From CAXBNB01 sp965267535 (GTDB taxonomy: Bacteria > Bacteroidota > Bacteroidia > Cytophagales > Cyclobacteriaceae): DNA of 64,000 nucleotides. Positions 43,162 through 52,345 of this stretch are shown in pieces. Below the pieces are notes generated by a model. The model had not been told where the DNA came from and ran no database searches. It worked only from the letters and a program-made list of their open reading frames with translations. The stretch covers positions 1,860,001 through 1,924,000 of the forward strand of contig OZ254082.1 in NCBI GenBank assembly GCA_965267535.1, in the 5' to 3' direction. The position numbers and the translations under genes are program-made. Within the stretch, counting starts at the first letter, position 1; every line of letters begins with the position of its first letter.

Positions 43162-44403
43162 ATGAATTACAGCAGAAGGGTTTTTATAGATCAGTTGAAA
43201 ACGATAGCGGGAGGTACAGCACTGGCTACCGCATTGCCTTGGGCAACTGCGCTTTATGCCAGTCCGAAACAGACTGCAGCAGACAGCATAAATATAGGTG
43301 TAATAGGTGCAGGAGGAAGGGGCAGATATTTGATCAAAAGACTGTTGGATGTGCCCGGAGTAAATCTGGTAGCAGTATGCGACGACTACCAGCCACACTT
43401 GCAGCAGGGTAAGGCACTGGCAGGCAGCAAAGCTGTAGGCTACACCGACTATCGAAAAGTGCTGGATCAAAAAGATATAGATGCTGTGGTTATAGCTACA
43501 CCGCTTTATTGGCACAAAACAATGACAGTGGAGGCTTTCGAGGCTGGCAAACATGTGTTTTGTGAAAAAGCAATGGCAATGAATGTGACCGACTGTACAG
43601 CTATGGTTAGTGCCAGAAAACGATACAATAAAGTATTGCAAATAGGTCATCAGCGTATGTTTGACCCCATGTACCTGGAAGCCATGCAGCTGGTGAAAAA
43701 GAATGCATTAGGAAACATCACCCAGTTGCGAGCCTATTGGCATAGAAATGACAACTGGCGTAGACCTGTGGCTGATGCATCGCTCGAGCGCAAAATCAAC
43801 TGGAGGTTGTACAGGGACTATTCCAGAGGGCTTTTGTCTGAGTTGGGAACGCACCACTTTCAACTCGCATATTGGATTATGGGTGAGCTGCCAGTAGCAG
43901 TGTCAGCATCAGGAGGTCTCAATTACTGGAAAGACGGGAGGGAAGTCTATGACAATGTGAACGTTATTTTTGAGTATGCCAATGGTACCCACTTTATCTA
44001 TGACTCTATGATAGCCAATAAAAAATACGGTGTAGAGTTTCAGTTAATGGGTAGTTTGGGCACTATGGAACTGGAGACCGGCTGGATGTACAAAGAAGGG
44101 CTCCCGACGGGAGATGGTGCGGCGGCATTTGCAGGGAGAAAGGCCAATCAGGCGGATGTTGATGCTGTAAGTGGTGCGACCTGGGACCTGGAAAAAGATA
44201 ACAAAAAAGGAAGAGCTAAAATACTGGATAAAGAAAATCTACCCGATGCTAATGTGTTGCAATTGGAAGCCTTTGTGCAATCTGTAAGGGAGGGTAAGCA
44301 CCTGGCTTATCAGGAAGATCAGGCCTATAAAGCGTCGCTGATGGCAATGTATGCTTACAGGGCCATGATGGAAAAAAAGCGTGTAATTATTCCCAAAGTG
44401 TGA
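43162..44403 (+). CDS. Gfo/Idh/MocA-family oxidoreductase with export signal
   Basis: NAD(P)-dependent sugar or cyclitol oxidoreductase, 413 residues. A Tat-like N terminus (SRRVFIDQLKTIAGGTALATA) suggests periplasmic location, common in Bacteroidota members. The Rossmann motif is INIGVIGAGGRGRYLIKRLL, and HVFCEKAMAMN holds the catalytic Lys of the EKP-type motif. The C-terminal sheet domain (VNVIFEYANGTHFIYDSM) binds substrate. It is the first gene of the 43-55 kb sugar locus, just ahead of the AraC-type regulator. Substrate unassigned. Confidence 0.9.
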   Translation: MNYSRRVFIDQLKTIAGGTALATALPWATALYASPKQTAADSINIGVIGAGGRGRYLIKRLLDVPGVNLVAVCDDYQPHLQQGKALAGSKAVGYTDYRKVLDQKDIDAVVIATPLYWHKTMTVEAFEAGKHVFCEKAMAMNVTDCTAMVSARKRYNKVLQIGHQRMFDPMYLEAMQLVKKNALGNITQLRAYWHRNDNWRRPVADASLERKINWRLYRDYSRGLLSELGTHHFQLAYWIMGELPVAVSASGGLNYWKDGREVYDNVNVIFEYANGTHFIYDSMIANKKYGVEFQLMGSLGTMELETGWMYKEGLPTGDGAAAFAGRKANQADVDAVSGATWDLEKDNKKGRAKILDKENLPDANVLQLEAFVQSVREGKHLAYQEDQAYKASLMAMYAYRAMMEKKRVIIPKV

Positions 44404-44454
44404 GCAAGATGAGCGTGATGTTTCATTTTAAATAAATTGTATATCTTGGGGTTG

Positions 44455-45348
44455 ATGACCGATATACCGCTTTATAGTATTCCCGAAGGACGTATTGAAT
44501 TTTCGGACTTTAAGTTGTATGCCATAAAATCGGCAGCCAGAGATCAGTCCGGTTATCCGGGATTTCCCCAGCAAACTAATGTGCCTCACCGACACGATTT
44601 TTTTGAAGTATGTGTTTTTTTCAAAGGCAGTGGAACCCATGAGATCGATTTTCAGGCTTTTCCCATTCAGGATCATAGCATTCACTTTGTGAGTCCGGGG
44701 CAGGTACATCTGATTACCAATCACGAAGAAGCAAATGGCTTTATCCTTGCTTTTAGTGAAGAGTTTATTGCTCTCAACAGGAAGCTTACTAAAGTGAATA
44801 TCTCTGAGTTTCCCAATCCGTTTTTGAATCTTTCGGCTGATCAATTCGAGTTTGTTCACAAAATACTCGAAGACATAATGTACGAGTATTCGCATCCCCG
44901 ACCCGAGAGCGAGGAGATCATTAAGTCGTATTTGTACATATTTATATTAAAAGCCAAAAGCCTGTACAGTCAAACACTACAAGAGCCTCAGTTTCAAAAA
45001 AGCAAGAATGCGTTGTTTAGAGCTTTTGTGCAATACGTGGAAGAAAACTACCTGCAACAGCAGCAGGTGAGTTACTACGCAGACTTGCTCCACATTAGTC
45101 CGTCTCACCTCAATAAAGTGTGCAAAAAAGAGTGTGGAAAAACAGCAAGTGATTTTGTACACGATAGGGTAATGCTCGAAGCAAAACGTTTGCTTGTGTT
45201 TTCGGATAAGAGTAGTAAGGAAATTGCCTACAGTCTTCAATATGAAGACCCGTCTTACTTTAGTCGTATTTTCAAGAAGAAAACAGGCTATTCTCCTACG
45301 GCTTTTAGAAAAATGAAACTCGAAAAGTACCAGCCTAAAGCACAATAA
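44455..45348 (+). CDS. AraC-family regulator with cupin sensor domain
   Basis: 297-residue transcription factor. N-terminal cupin-like ligand domain (PHRHDFFEVCVFFKGSGTHEID, HFVSPGQVHLIT), then an AraC double HTH in the last 100 residues (QVSYYADLLHISPSHLNKVC, SSKEIAYSLQYEDPSYFSRIF, TGYSPTAFRKMK). The start at 44455 is preferred over a TTG at 44437. It lies between the Gfo/Idh gene and the GH88 gene and is the likely local inducer-responsive regulator of the sugar locus. Confidence 0.92.
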   Translation: MTDIPLYSIPEGRIEFSDFKLYAIKSAARDQSGYPGFPQQTNVPHRHDFFEVCVFFKGSGTHEIDFQAFPIQDHSIHFVSPGQVHLITNHEEANGFILAFSEEFIALNRKLTKVNISEFPNPFLNLSADQFEFVHKILEDIMYEYSHPRPESEEIIKSYLYIFILKAKSLYSQTLQEPQFQKSKNALFRAFVQYVEENYLQQQQVSYYADLLHISPSHLNKVCKKECGKTASDFVHDRVMLEAKRLLVFSDKSSKEIAYSLQYEDPSYFSRIFKKKTGYSPTAFRKMKLEKYQPKAQ

Positions 45349-45361
45349 GGCATGCGTCAGC

Positions 45362-45382
45362 TACAGGTTAGCCTGTAATTTT
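45362..45382 (+). terminator. Weak hairpin between the AraC-type gene and the GH88 gene
   Basis: TACAGG/CCTGTA (45362-45367 with 45372-45377, loop TTAG) followed by ATTTT. A 6-bp stem, so only partial termination is likely; it lies 13 bp after the regulator stop. Confidence 0.4.
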
Positions 45383-45383
45383 A

Positions 45384-46790
45384 TTGCTGAATTATTTTTA
45401 TCAAAATCAAATACATTTGGATACGAAGCAAATCATATCCCTTGGGGAAGTATTGGCCGGACTGGATTATTTCTGGGAGTGTTCCGGCAAAAAAATAAAA
45501 AGCATAGCCAATAGCTACGATGAATCAAAGGGTGCACCGGTGTTTACGGTGCAGGGCAAGTACACCACCAGAGGGTGGACAGAATGGACACAGGGTTTTC
45601 AGTACGGATCGGCACTACTGCAATATGACGCCACCGGAAACGAGGAATTCCTTGCCATGGGGAGAAAAAGTACTATAGAAAAAATGGCTTCACATGTGAG
45701 TCATACCGGTGTGCACGATCATGGGTTCAACAATGTGAGCACCTATGGAAACCTGCTGCGATTGGCCAATGTGGGACGTTACGCTTGCAGTCAGGAAGAA
45801 AAACTCTTTTATGAAATGGCATTGAAAGCCTCCGGAGCTGTGCAGGCTTCCCGATGGACCGATCTGCCACAGGGAGGTTTTATTCATTCGTTCAATGGAG
45901 CACATTCATTGTTTGTAGATACCATACGAACAATTCGCGTGCTGGAGATAGCGCACCTGCTGGGGCATAAGCTTCAGGGAGAACAAGACGCTACGCACAG
46001 TTTGCTGCAGCGGGCTATGCAACATGCTGTAGCTACAGCGCGGTATTCGGTGTATTACGGAAAAGGAAGGGATCAATACGATGAATGGGGCAGGACAGCA
46101 CACGAGTCGGTATTCAATGTGCGCAACGGGGCATTTAGATGCCCTAATTCACAGCAGGGCTTTTCGGGATATACCACCTGGACACGAGGGCTCAGCTGGG
46201 CTATGCTGGGTTTTGCCGAGCAACTTGAGTTTTTGGATTTTTATCAGGGGAGCGATCTACCCGACAAACAGGAGTTAAAAGCCTTGTTTTTAGAAGCGGC
46301 CAAAGCCACCTGCGATTATTACATGACGCATTCCTCGTCTGATGGTATCACCTATTGGGATACGGGTGCTCCCCGTATTCACCATTTGGGCGATTATACC
46401 ACCCGCCCGGCAGACCCTTTCAATTCTCATGAGCCCGTGGATAGTTCTGCGTCGGCTATAGGAGCACAAGGGCTTATTCGACTGGGTAAATACCTGCTTT
46501 CCCAAGGAGATGCCTCCGGACAGCCTTATCTCAATGCCGGATTGACCATAGCCAATACGCTACTCCGGTCTCCCTACCTGAGCGAAGATGATAATCATCA
46601 GGGGTTGTTGCTGCACACCATTTATCACTATCCCAACGACTGGGACTATATACCTGAGGGCAGTAAGATACCCTACGGCGAATCATGTATGTGGGGAGAT
46701 TACCATGTAAGAGAGCTGATGCTGCTGGTGCAGCGCCTGCAACAGGACGAGCCTTACTATACTTTTTTTCAGGGATTAAACAAAAAGTAA
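45384..46790 (+). CDS. Glycoside hydrolase family 88-type unsaturated-uronyl hydrolase
   Basis: Predicted to remove 4,5-unsaturated uronic acids from oligosaccharides made by polysaccharide lyases. The alpha/alpha-barrel motifs are visible: VHDHGFNNVSTYGNLLRLA with Asp 112 and SLFVDTIRTIRVLEIA with Asp 179, matching the two catalytic Asp of GH88, plus WTRGLSWAMLGFAE and GDYHVRELMLLV. No signal peptide: it acts on imported sugars in the cytoplasm. There is no usable ATG or GTG near the N terminus; TTG at 45384 or 45417 must serve. Its stop is 1 nt before the next start. Confidence 0.87.
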   Translation: MLNYFYQNQIHLDTKQIISLGEVLAGLDYFWECSGKKIKSIANSYDESKGAPVFTVQGKYTTRGWTEWTQGFQYGSALLQYDATGNEEFLAMGRKSTIEKMASHVSHTGVHDHGFNNVSTYGNLLRLANVGRYACSQEEKLFYEMALKASGAVQASRWTDLPQGGFIHSFNGAHSLFVDTIRTIRVLEIAHLLGHKLQGEQDATHSLLQRAMQHAVATARYSVYYGKGRDQYDEWGRTAHESVFNVRNGAFRCPNSQQGFSGYTTWTRGLSWAMLGFAEQLEFLDFYQGSDLPDKQELKALFLEAAKATCDYYMTHSSSDGITYWDTGAPRIHHLGDYTTRPADPFNSHEPVDSSASAIGAQGLIRLGKYLLSQGDASGQPYLNAGLTIANTLLRSPYLSEDDNHQGLLLHTIYHYPNDWDYIPEGSKIPYGESCMWGDYHVRELMLLVQRLQQDEPYYTFFQGLNKK

Positions 46791-46791
46791 C

Positions 46792-48243
46792 ATGGCGCTA
46801 AAATCGAAACCTAAGTACAAAAGAGTAGCCCAGCTAAAAACACCGGAAGATTTTGAAGCATACTGCCGACAGGTAGAAGCTTCACTGCCTTTTGATGCTA
46901 CCTGGCAGGCAGACAATACTGCTGCGTTTGCAAGTGAGTATCACACCCGGTCGCAGCGCAAAATAGGTAATCGTTTTTGTATTTTGCCCATGGAAGGATG
47001 GGATGGTACCCTGCAGGGTAGCCCTACTGAGCACACCTTTCGGAGGTGGAAAAACTTTGGGCTGAGTGGTGCCAAGCTGCTTTGGGGCTGTGAGGCAGTA
47101 GCCGTACAGCACAACGGCAGAGCCAACCCCAACCAGCTTTACATACATAAAGACAACCTGAACGATTTTCAGCAATTATACAATACAGTAACAAAAGCAC
47201 ATCGCGATCGGTTTGGCACTACAGATGATTTGCTGGTGGGCTTGCAGTTGACCCACTCCGGGAGGTTCTCACGCCCAAACGATAAGGCCAATCTGGAACC
47301 TCAAATAGCCTACAGGCATCCGATATTGGATGACAAACTGGGGTTAGGGGAAAATTACCCGCTGTTGACAGACGAAGCGCTTGACGAATTGGTAAGTGAC
47401 TTTGTACAGGCAGCAGTATGGGCTCAGCAAATAGGGTTTCAGTTTGTAGACATCAAGCATTGTCATGGTTATCTGGGGCACGAGCTACTGACCGGCTATG
47501 ATCGGGAAGGGCGCTATGGCGGAACACTGCAGAGCCGTACCCGCTTGCTCCGTGCTGTTGTAGAGGGAATTCGTGAAAAAGCTCCCGGGCTGGATATAGG
47601 TGTTCGCCTGAGTGCATTTGATTATATGCCTTATACGCCGGGCAAAAATCAGGTAGGGGAGCCGTATGATAAGGCTGCCAAAGGGTACGGGTATGCGTTT
47701 GGCGGTGATGAGTCTGGCTGTGGTATAGACCTTACCGAAACATTCCAATTGTTGGAGGTCATGCAGTCGATGGGTATTGAGCTGGTGTGCATTACTGCGG
47801 GCAGTCCGTATTACAATCCCCACATTCAGCGTCCGGCTTTGTTTCCGCCTTCTGATGGCTACCTGCCTCCTGAAGATCCTCTGGTGGGTGTGGCCCGGCA
47901 GGTGCAGGCAACAGCGCGTATCAAGGAGGCATTTCCCGATATAGCTATAGTGGGTTCGGCATATTCCTATCTGCAGGAGTGGCTGCCCTATGTAGGCCAT
48001 CAGGTGCTTGATCAGGCTATGGCCGATTTTGTAGGTCTGGGGCGTATGGTACTTTCCTATCCGGACATGCCGGCCGATATCCTTAGCGGAAAAGTGCTTC
48101 AGCGCACTAAAATATGCCGCACGTTTTCTGACTGCACTACGGCCCCTCGCAATGGACTCATTTCCGGATGTTTTCCTCTCGATAGTTATTACAAGAAAAT
48201 GGAAGAGCATGAAGTGCTCAAAGCGATAAAGAAAAACGTGTAA
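46792..48243 (+). CDS. Old Yellow Enzyme-family flavin oxidoreductase
   Basis: FMN-dependent ene-reductase-type TIM barrel, 483 residues. Family points: NRFCILPMEGWDGT, LQLTHSGRFSRPNDK, and the active-site HCHGYLGHELLTGYDREGRYG with the His pair that binds the substrate carbonyl. The C-terminal FeS/NAD domain of the 2,4-dienoyl-CoA reductase branch is absent. It begins 1 nt after the GH88 stop, so the two are translationally coupled. An OYE in a sugar locus is unusual; reduction of an enone intermediate is an inference. Confidence 0.85.
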   Translation: MALKSKPKYKRVAQLKTPEDFEAYCRQVEASLPFDATWQADNTAAFASEYHTRSQRKIGNRFCILPMEGWDGTLQGSPTEHTFRRWKNFGLSGAKLLWGCEAVAVQHNGRANPNQLYIHKDNLNDFQQLYNTVTKAHRDRFGTTDDLLVGLQLTHSGRFSRPNDKANLEPQIAYRHPILDDKLGLGENYPLLTDEALDELVSDFVQAAVWAQQIGFQFVDIKHCHGYLGHELLTGYDREGRYGGTLQSRTRLLRAVVEGIREKAPGLDIGVRLSAFDYMPYTPGKNQVGEPYDKAAKGYGYAFGGDESGCGIDLTETFQLLEVMQSMGIELVCITAGSPYYNPHIQRPALFPPSDGYLPPEDPLVGVARQVQATARIKEAFPDIAIVGSAYSYLQEWLPYVGHQVLDQAMADFVGLGRMVLSYPDMPADILSGKVLQRTKICRTFSDCTTAPRNGLISGCFPLDSYYKKMEEHEVLKAIKKNV

Positions 48244-48270
48244 TTTTATGATAATCAATACAATAGTGAT

Positions 48271-49041
48271 ATGAGAAAATATGCGCTGATCACCGGAGGT
48301 ACCAGAGGTATTGGTCTTGGAATAGCAGAGGCGTTGGCCTGCCGGGGGTTTAGTCTGGCTGTAAATGGAGTGAGGATAGAATCCGAGGTAAAGCCCGTTT
48401 TAGAAAAATTACGAAAACAAGCACCTGAGGTAATCTACTGTCAGGGCAATATCAGCAATACAGAAGGTAGAGAACGAATTTTACATCAAGTAAAAGAAGC
48501 CTACGGCACAGTAGACGTATTGGTAAACAATGCCGGTGTAGCTCCCGAAAATCGACAGGATATACTGGAAACCACCGAACAAAGCTATGACAGAGTGATG
48601 GACATCAACCTGAAAGGGACTTTTTTCTTTACACAACAGGTGGCCAAACTCATGCTGGAAGGAGAAAGAGAAGTGACTGATGTGCAGCGGTGTATCATCA
48701 ATGTGTCTTCTGTTTCTGCTGTAGTGGCATCAATTCAACGCCCGGAATATTGCCTGTCGAAGGCAGGCATGAGTATGCTCACGTCTCTTTTTGCTGTAAA
48801 AATGGCAGAACACAACATACCTGTATATGAAATACGGCCGGGGTTGATCAAAACAGACATGACTGCAGCAGTGACCCAAAAATACGATCATTTGATAGCC
48901 GATGGTCTGCTACTGCAGCAACGCTGGGGTATGCCCGGGGATGTAGGCAAAGTTGTAGCAGCTATGGCTACAGGCATGCTTCCCTACAGTACCGGACAGG
49001 TGGTAAATGTGGATGGCGGTATGCTCACACCTAAACTATAA
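48271..49041 (+). CDS. Short-chain dehydrogenase/reductase
   Basis: 256-residue classical SDR. NAD(P) motif ALITGGTRGIGLGIAEAL, structural NNAG (VDVLVNNAGVAPEN), catalytic Ser in INVSSVSAVVAS and Tyr-x3-Lys in PEYCLSKAGMSML. The C-terminal GQVVNVDGGM is of the FabG type. In this locus it probably handles a keto-sugar or keto-uronate, as KduD-like SDRs do, rather than fatty acids. It follows the OYE gene by 27 bp. Confidence 0.9.
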   Translation: MRKYALITGGTRGIGLGIAEALACRGFSLAVNGVRIESEVKPVLEKLRKQAPEVIYCQGNISNTEGRERILHQVKEAYGTVDVLVNNAGVAPENRQDILETTEQSYDRVMDINLKGTFFFTQQVAKLMLEGEREVTDVQRCIINVSSVSAVVASIQRPEYCLSKAGMSMLTSLFAVKMAEHNIPVYEIRPGLIKTDMTAAVTQKYDHLIADGLLLQQRWGMPGDVGKVVAAMATGMLPYSTGQVVNVDGGMLTPKL

Positions 49042-49051
49042 TAAATCAACT

Positions 49052-49279
49052 ATGAACAACAAATCACTAAGCTGGAAACTATGTATCGCAGGAGTGGTAG
49101 TTACCAGTATTCTTTCTTTTACACCCTTGGTAATACCTATAGGCGAATACGAACCCATGCTCATGGGCATACCTTATACACTTTGGACAGGCCTGCTTGT
49201 TGCCTGTGTGTTGGTAGGGTTGACTTACCTGGGCACAAAGGTTCACCCCGGAAATGGAGAGGAGGAACCGCATGATTAA
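49052..49279 (+). CDS. Small two-helix subunit of the sodium symporter (DUF3311-like)
   Basis: 75-residue membrane protein with two hydrophobic segments (KLCIAGVVVTSILSFTPLVI and IPYTLWTGLLVACVLVGLTYL) and a short acidic tail. Such proteins are often paired with SSS-family symporters. Here its last 8 nt (ATGATTAA) overlap the symporter start, direct evidence of coupled synthesis. The start at 49052 is chosen over an upstream in-frame ATG that would run into the SDR gene. Confidence 0.78.
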   Translation: MNNKSLSWKLCIAGVVVTSILSFTPLVIPIGEYEPMLMGIPYTLWTGLLVACVLVGLTYLGTKVHPGNGEEEPHD

Positions 49280-50696
49280 GTGGATGATACTTTTTGGGGT
49301 TTTGTACCTGTCGGTGCTGGTGGCCCTGGCACTGATATCGCGTAGCAAGGTAAAGAGTGCCGATGATTTTATGATGGGAGGGTTCAATATCGGGTATTTT
49401 CTGGGTTTTATGACTTTTGCAGCCACGCTATTTAGTACGTTTACCCTCATGGGTATGCCCGACTTTTTTCGCAATCATGGGGTAGCTGCCTGGGTTTTTC
49501 TGGCTGTATCTGATGGTGCCATGGTGTTTATGGTGTTGTGGTTTGGGTATTACCTGAGGAAAAAAGCCAAACAAAATCATCATTATAAAGGTATGGCTGG
49601 TTTGCTGTCTCAGTGCTATGGTAGCAAGTGGGCGGGGTATATGTACTTTGTAGGTATATTTTTGTTTTTAGTACCCTATGTTTCCATACAAATCAGAGGA
49701 ATATCCATTTTTCTGGATGCTACATTCGATCATGCCTTGCCTGCCTGGGGGTGGGCTTCACTCATCTTGCTTGTCATGTTGCTTTACAGCGAAACAGGAG
49801 GGTTGAAAGCCATCATGTATAGCGATGTGTTTCAGGGTATATTGCTTATGTCAGTTGTTTGGATAATAGCGTATACCTGCACGAGCAATCTGGGAGGAGT
49901 AAAGGCGATGTTCGAAGCGGTAAAAGAAACCAATCAGGAATTGTTGTCGGCACCCGGCCCAAAGGGGCTGTTTAGTGTGCAGTTTTTGGTAGCATCCCTG
50001 CTGGCTATCGTGTTTATACCCGTTACCCAACCCCAGATAAGCTCTCGCCTGGTGATAATGAAAAACCAGTCCAGTATGAACCGTATGGCAGTAGCTGTAG
50101 GCTGTTTTGCTATATTAGTGATATTGCCCACGGTGGCTATAGGTATGTATGGAGCCGTTAGGTACAGCGATATGGCTACACCCGATTTTTTATCACAGGT
50201 ATTGTTGTTCGATCAATTGGGTATAGTAGCAGCAGCTACCATGGTGGGGCTTATAGCAGCGGCTATTTCTACCAGCGATTCGCAGTTGTTTGCTCTCAGT
50301 GGTGAGTTGCGTTCCTTGTTGAAAGGGGAAGAAAAGAAAGTTCTAAACACAACCAAAATAGGCATGGTAGTGTTTGCGTTGGCGGTTCTTGTTTTTTCAC
50401 TTATCAGTAGCGATCAGATGGTAATGCTGGCCAGATTGAGCTTTGCAGGTACTGGTATGATGGCGCCTATGGTAATCGCTGCTATTTTGTCTAAAGAAAA
50501 AGTAAGTATGACTATAGTTTGGATTACAGCCGGAGCTGTGTTGGTTTTTATAGCAAGCTTATTGGGTTTTGTCCCGTCACAGCTTGGTGGATGGCGTATC
50601 GATTTACTTCTTTTTGTTTTTCTGGGCCTTATGGCGTTTATAGTTGCCAGAGTGTGCAAACCCGAAATAACACAATCATCTAGGAAAAATGGCTAA
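49272..50696 (+). CDS. Sodium:solute symporter (SSS family)
   Basis: 474-residue, about 13-helix symporter from the ATG at 49272. Typical SSS points: SKVKSADDFMMGGFNIGYFLG near the N terminus, TFAATLFSTFTLMGMPDFF in helix 1-2, SLLAIVFIPVTQPQISSRL, and VGLIAAAISTSDSQLFALSG in the helix that holds the Na2 site Ser/Thr. Substrate likely a sugar or uronate of the locus. It overlaps its partner by 8 nt at the 5' end and the next gene by 8 nt (ATGGCTAA) at the 3' end. Confidence 0.92.
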   Translation: MIKWMILFGVLYLSVLVALALISRSKVKSADDFMMGGFNIGYFLGFMTFAATLFSTFTLMGMPDFFRNHGVAAWVFLAVSDGAMVFMVLWFGYYLRKKAKQNHHYKGMAGLLSQCYGSKWAGYMYFVGIFLFLVPYVSIQIRGISIFLDATFDHALPAWGWASLILLVMLLYSETGGLKAIMYSDVFQGILLMSVVWIIAYTCTSNLGGVKAMFEAVKETNQELLSAPGPKGLFSVQFLVASLLAIVFIPVTQPQISSRLVIMKNQSSMNRMAVAVGCFAILVILPTVAIGMYGAVRYSDMATPDFLSQVLLFDQLGIVAAATMVGLIAAAISTSDSQLFALSGELRSLLKGEEKKVLNTTKIGMVVFALAVLVFSLISSDQMVMLARLSFAGTGMMAPMVIAAILSKEKVSMTIVWITAGAVLVFIASLLGFVPSQLGGWRIDLLLFVFLGLMAFIVARVCKPEITQSSRKNG

Positions 50697-52338
50697 GCAC
50701 TTATTGTTGATAAAAAACTATTTCCTATTCCTGTCTGTCATGACAGGCCTGAGCCTGTTGTCTTGTAGTACAAGTCAAAACCAGGCTGAGGTAGGGCTTA
50801 GTAAAGCGGATAGCCTTGCTTTACAGCGGGCAAAGTCTCAGGGGGAGTTGGTAAATGAAGGTTACGAAAGGTGCCGGAAATATGTGCAGGGCTGGTTAGC
50901 CCATAGAGACAAGCAAACCGGTTTGATTCCCCGAAACCTGCAAAAAGACACAGATATCTGGAATGCTAAAGATGCAGCGGCTGACAATTACCCGTTTATG
51001 GTGCTGACAGCATCGTTTACCGATTCGTCATGGTTTGAAGGTGAAATGAAGGAGATGCTGGCTACAGAAACCCGGCTTACTTCGCGTATAGGTCATCTTC
51101 CGGATACCTACTCTTTCAGTAAACAAGATTTTTTGCATACAGAAGCAGATATAGATCGCATACTGTTTGGTGCTTCAGAATACATAAAAGATGGTCTTTT
51201 ACCATTGACCGAATGGTTGGGCGAAAGCCCCTGGTCCGATCGGATGATCGCTATATTGGATGATATGTGGGCGAATGCTCCCGTGGATACACCTTACGGT
51301 AAAATCGTATCGCTCAACAAGGAAGAAAACGGTGAAATGCTGCAGGTACTCTCCAGAGTGTATTGGATGACTCAAAATCCGAAGTATCTGAAATGGGCAA
51401 TTCGTTTGGGCGATTTTTATTTACTGGATAATAACCATCCCACCCGTGATTTTGAAATGTTGCGATTGCGCGATCATGGTTGTGAAATAGTTTCCGGCCT
51501 CTGCGAACTTTATGCTACGGTAAGTGTGGCAGATCCTGAGAAAAGACGTCAGTATAGGCCTGAAATTCATGCAATGTTAGATCGTATATTGGAAGTAGGC
51601 AGAAATGAAGATGGCCTGTTTTACGATGCTATTCACCCCATTACGGGTGCGGTTCTGCGCGATCGTATTGCCGATAATTTTGGGTATACATTCAATGGGT
51701 TTTACACAGTTTATCAAATTGATTCTATAGCGGCATATCGTGCGGCAGTATTGAAGGGACTGAGTGTGTTGGATAAAAAATACCGCAACTTCGATTGGGA
51801 AAACGGATCGTCTGATGGCTATGCAGATGCCATTGAGGGAGCGCTCAACTTATTGGCACGTGAATATCAACCTGAGGTGAAATCCTGGATTGATAGTGAG
51901 ATACAGGTGATGTGGAATATGCAACAGCCAAATGGTGTTATAGAAGGGTGGCATGGAGATGGAAATTTTGCCCGAACTACCATCATGTATTGTTTGTGGA
52001 AAACCAAAGGAGTACATATAGCACCCTGGAGATCGGATGTGAAGATTGGTGTTGAGCAAGTGGAAGACAGGTTGTTGATTTCTTTTACCCTCGACAATGA
52101 CTGGAGCGGGACTCTGTACTTCGATAAGCCCAGGCATAAGGAGGTAATGCACCTGCCGTGGGATTGGCCTAGAATCAATCAGTTTCCCGAGTGGTTTACA
52201 CTGCGTAAAAACCAGTCGTACAAATGGATAGTGTTGGGAAATGGTACTTCAGAAATGAAAAAAGGAAATGAGTTGAGCAAAGGATTGAAGATGAACTTAA
52301 AGAAAGGAACTCATCAGTTTGTTTTGCAAGCTATATAA
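50689..52338 (+). CDS. Six-hairpin-glycosidase-like lipoprotein
   Basis: 549-residue lipoprotein (LSLLSCSTS, lipobox Cys about 26). The body looks like an alpha/alpha six-barrel: repeated helical hairpins with QVLSRVYWMTQNPKYLKWAIRLGDFYL, DGLFYDAIHPITGAV, DGYADAIEGALNLLAREYQPE and QPNGVIEGWHGDGNFARTTIM (each shown in part). Acidic residues in DHGCEIVSGL and GSSDGYADAIE could be catalytic. A beta-sandwich C terminus follows. Probably a periplasmic glycoside hydrolase or lyase; exact family not assigned. Overlaps the symporter by 8 nt. Confidence 0.7.
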   Translation: MAKHLLLIKNYFLFLSVMTGLSLLSCSTSQNQAEVGLSKADSLALQRAKSQGELVNEGYERCRKYVQGWLAHRDKQTGLIPRNLQKDTDIWNAKDAAADNYPFMVLTASFTDSSWFEGEMKEMLATETRLTSRIGHLPDTYSFSKQDFLHTEADIDRILFGASEYIKDGLLPLTEWLGESPWSDRMIAILDDMWANAPVDTPYGKIVSLNKEENGEMLQVLSRVYWMTQNPKYLKWAIRLGDFYLLDNNHPTRDFEMLRLRDHGCEIVSGLCELYATVSVADPEKRRQYRPEIHAMLDRILEVGRNEDGLFYDAIHPITGAVLRDRIADNFGYTFNGFYTVYQIDSIAAYRAAVLKGLSVLDKKYRNFDWENGSSDGYADAIEGALNLLAREYQPEVKSWIDSEIQVMWNMQQPNGVIEGWHGDGNFARTTIMYCLWKTKGVHIAPWRSDVKIGVEQVEDRLLISFTLDNDWSGTLYFDKPRHKEVMHLPWDWPRINQFPEWFTLRKNQSYKWIVLGNGTSEMKKGNELSKGLKMNLKKGTHQFVLQAI

Positions 52339-52345
52339 TACCATA

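Noticed and set aside
47485..48258. 257-codon minus-strand frame antisense to the OYE gene
   Set aside because: No domain, His/Arg-rich composition typical of a complement frame; the sense frame is a clear flavoprotein.
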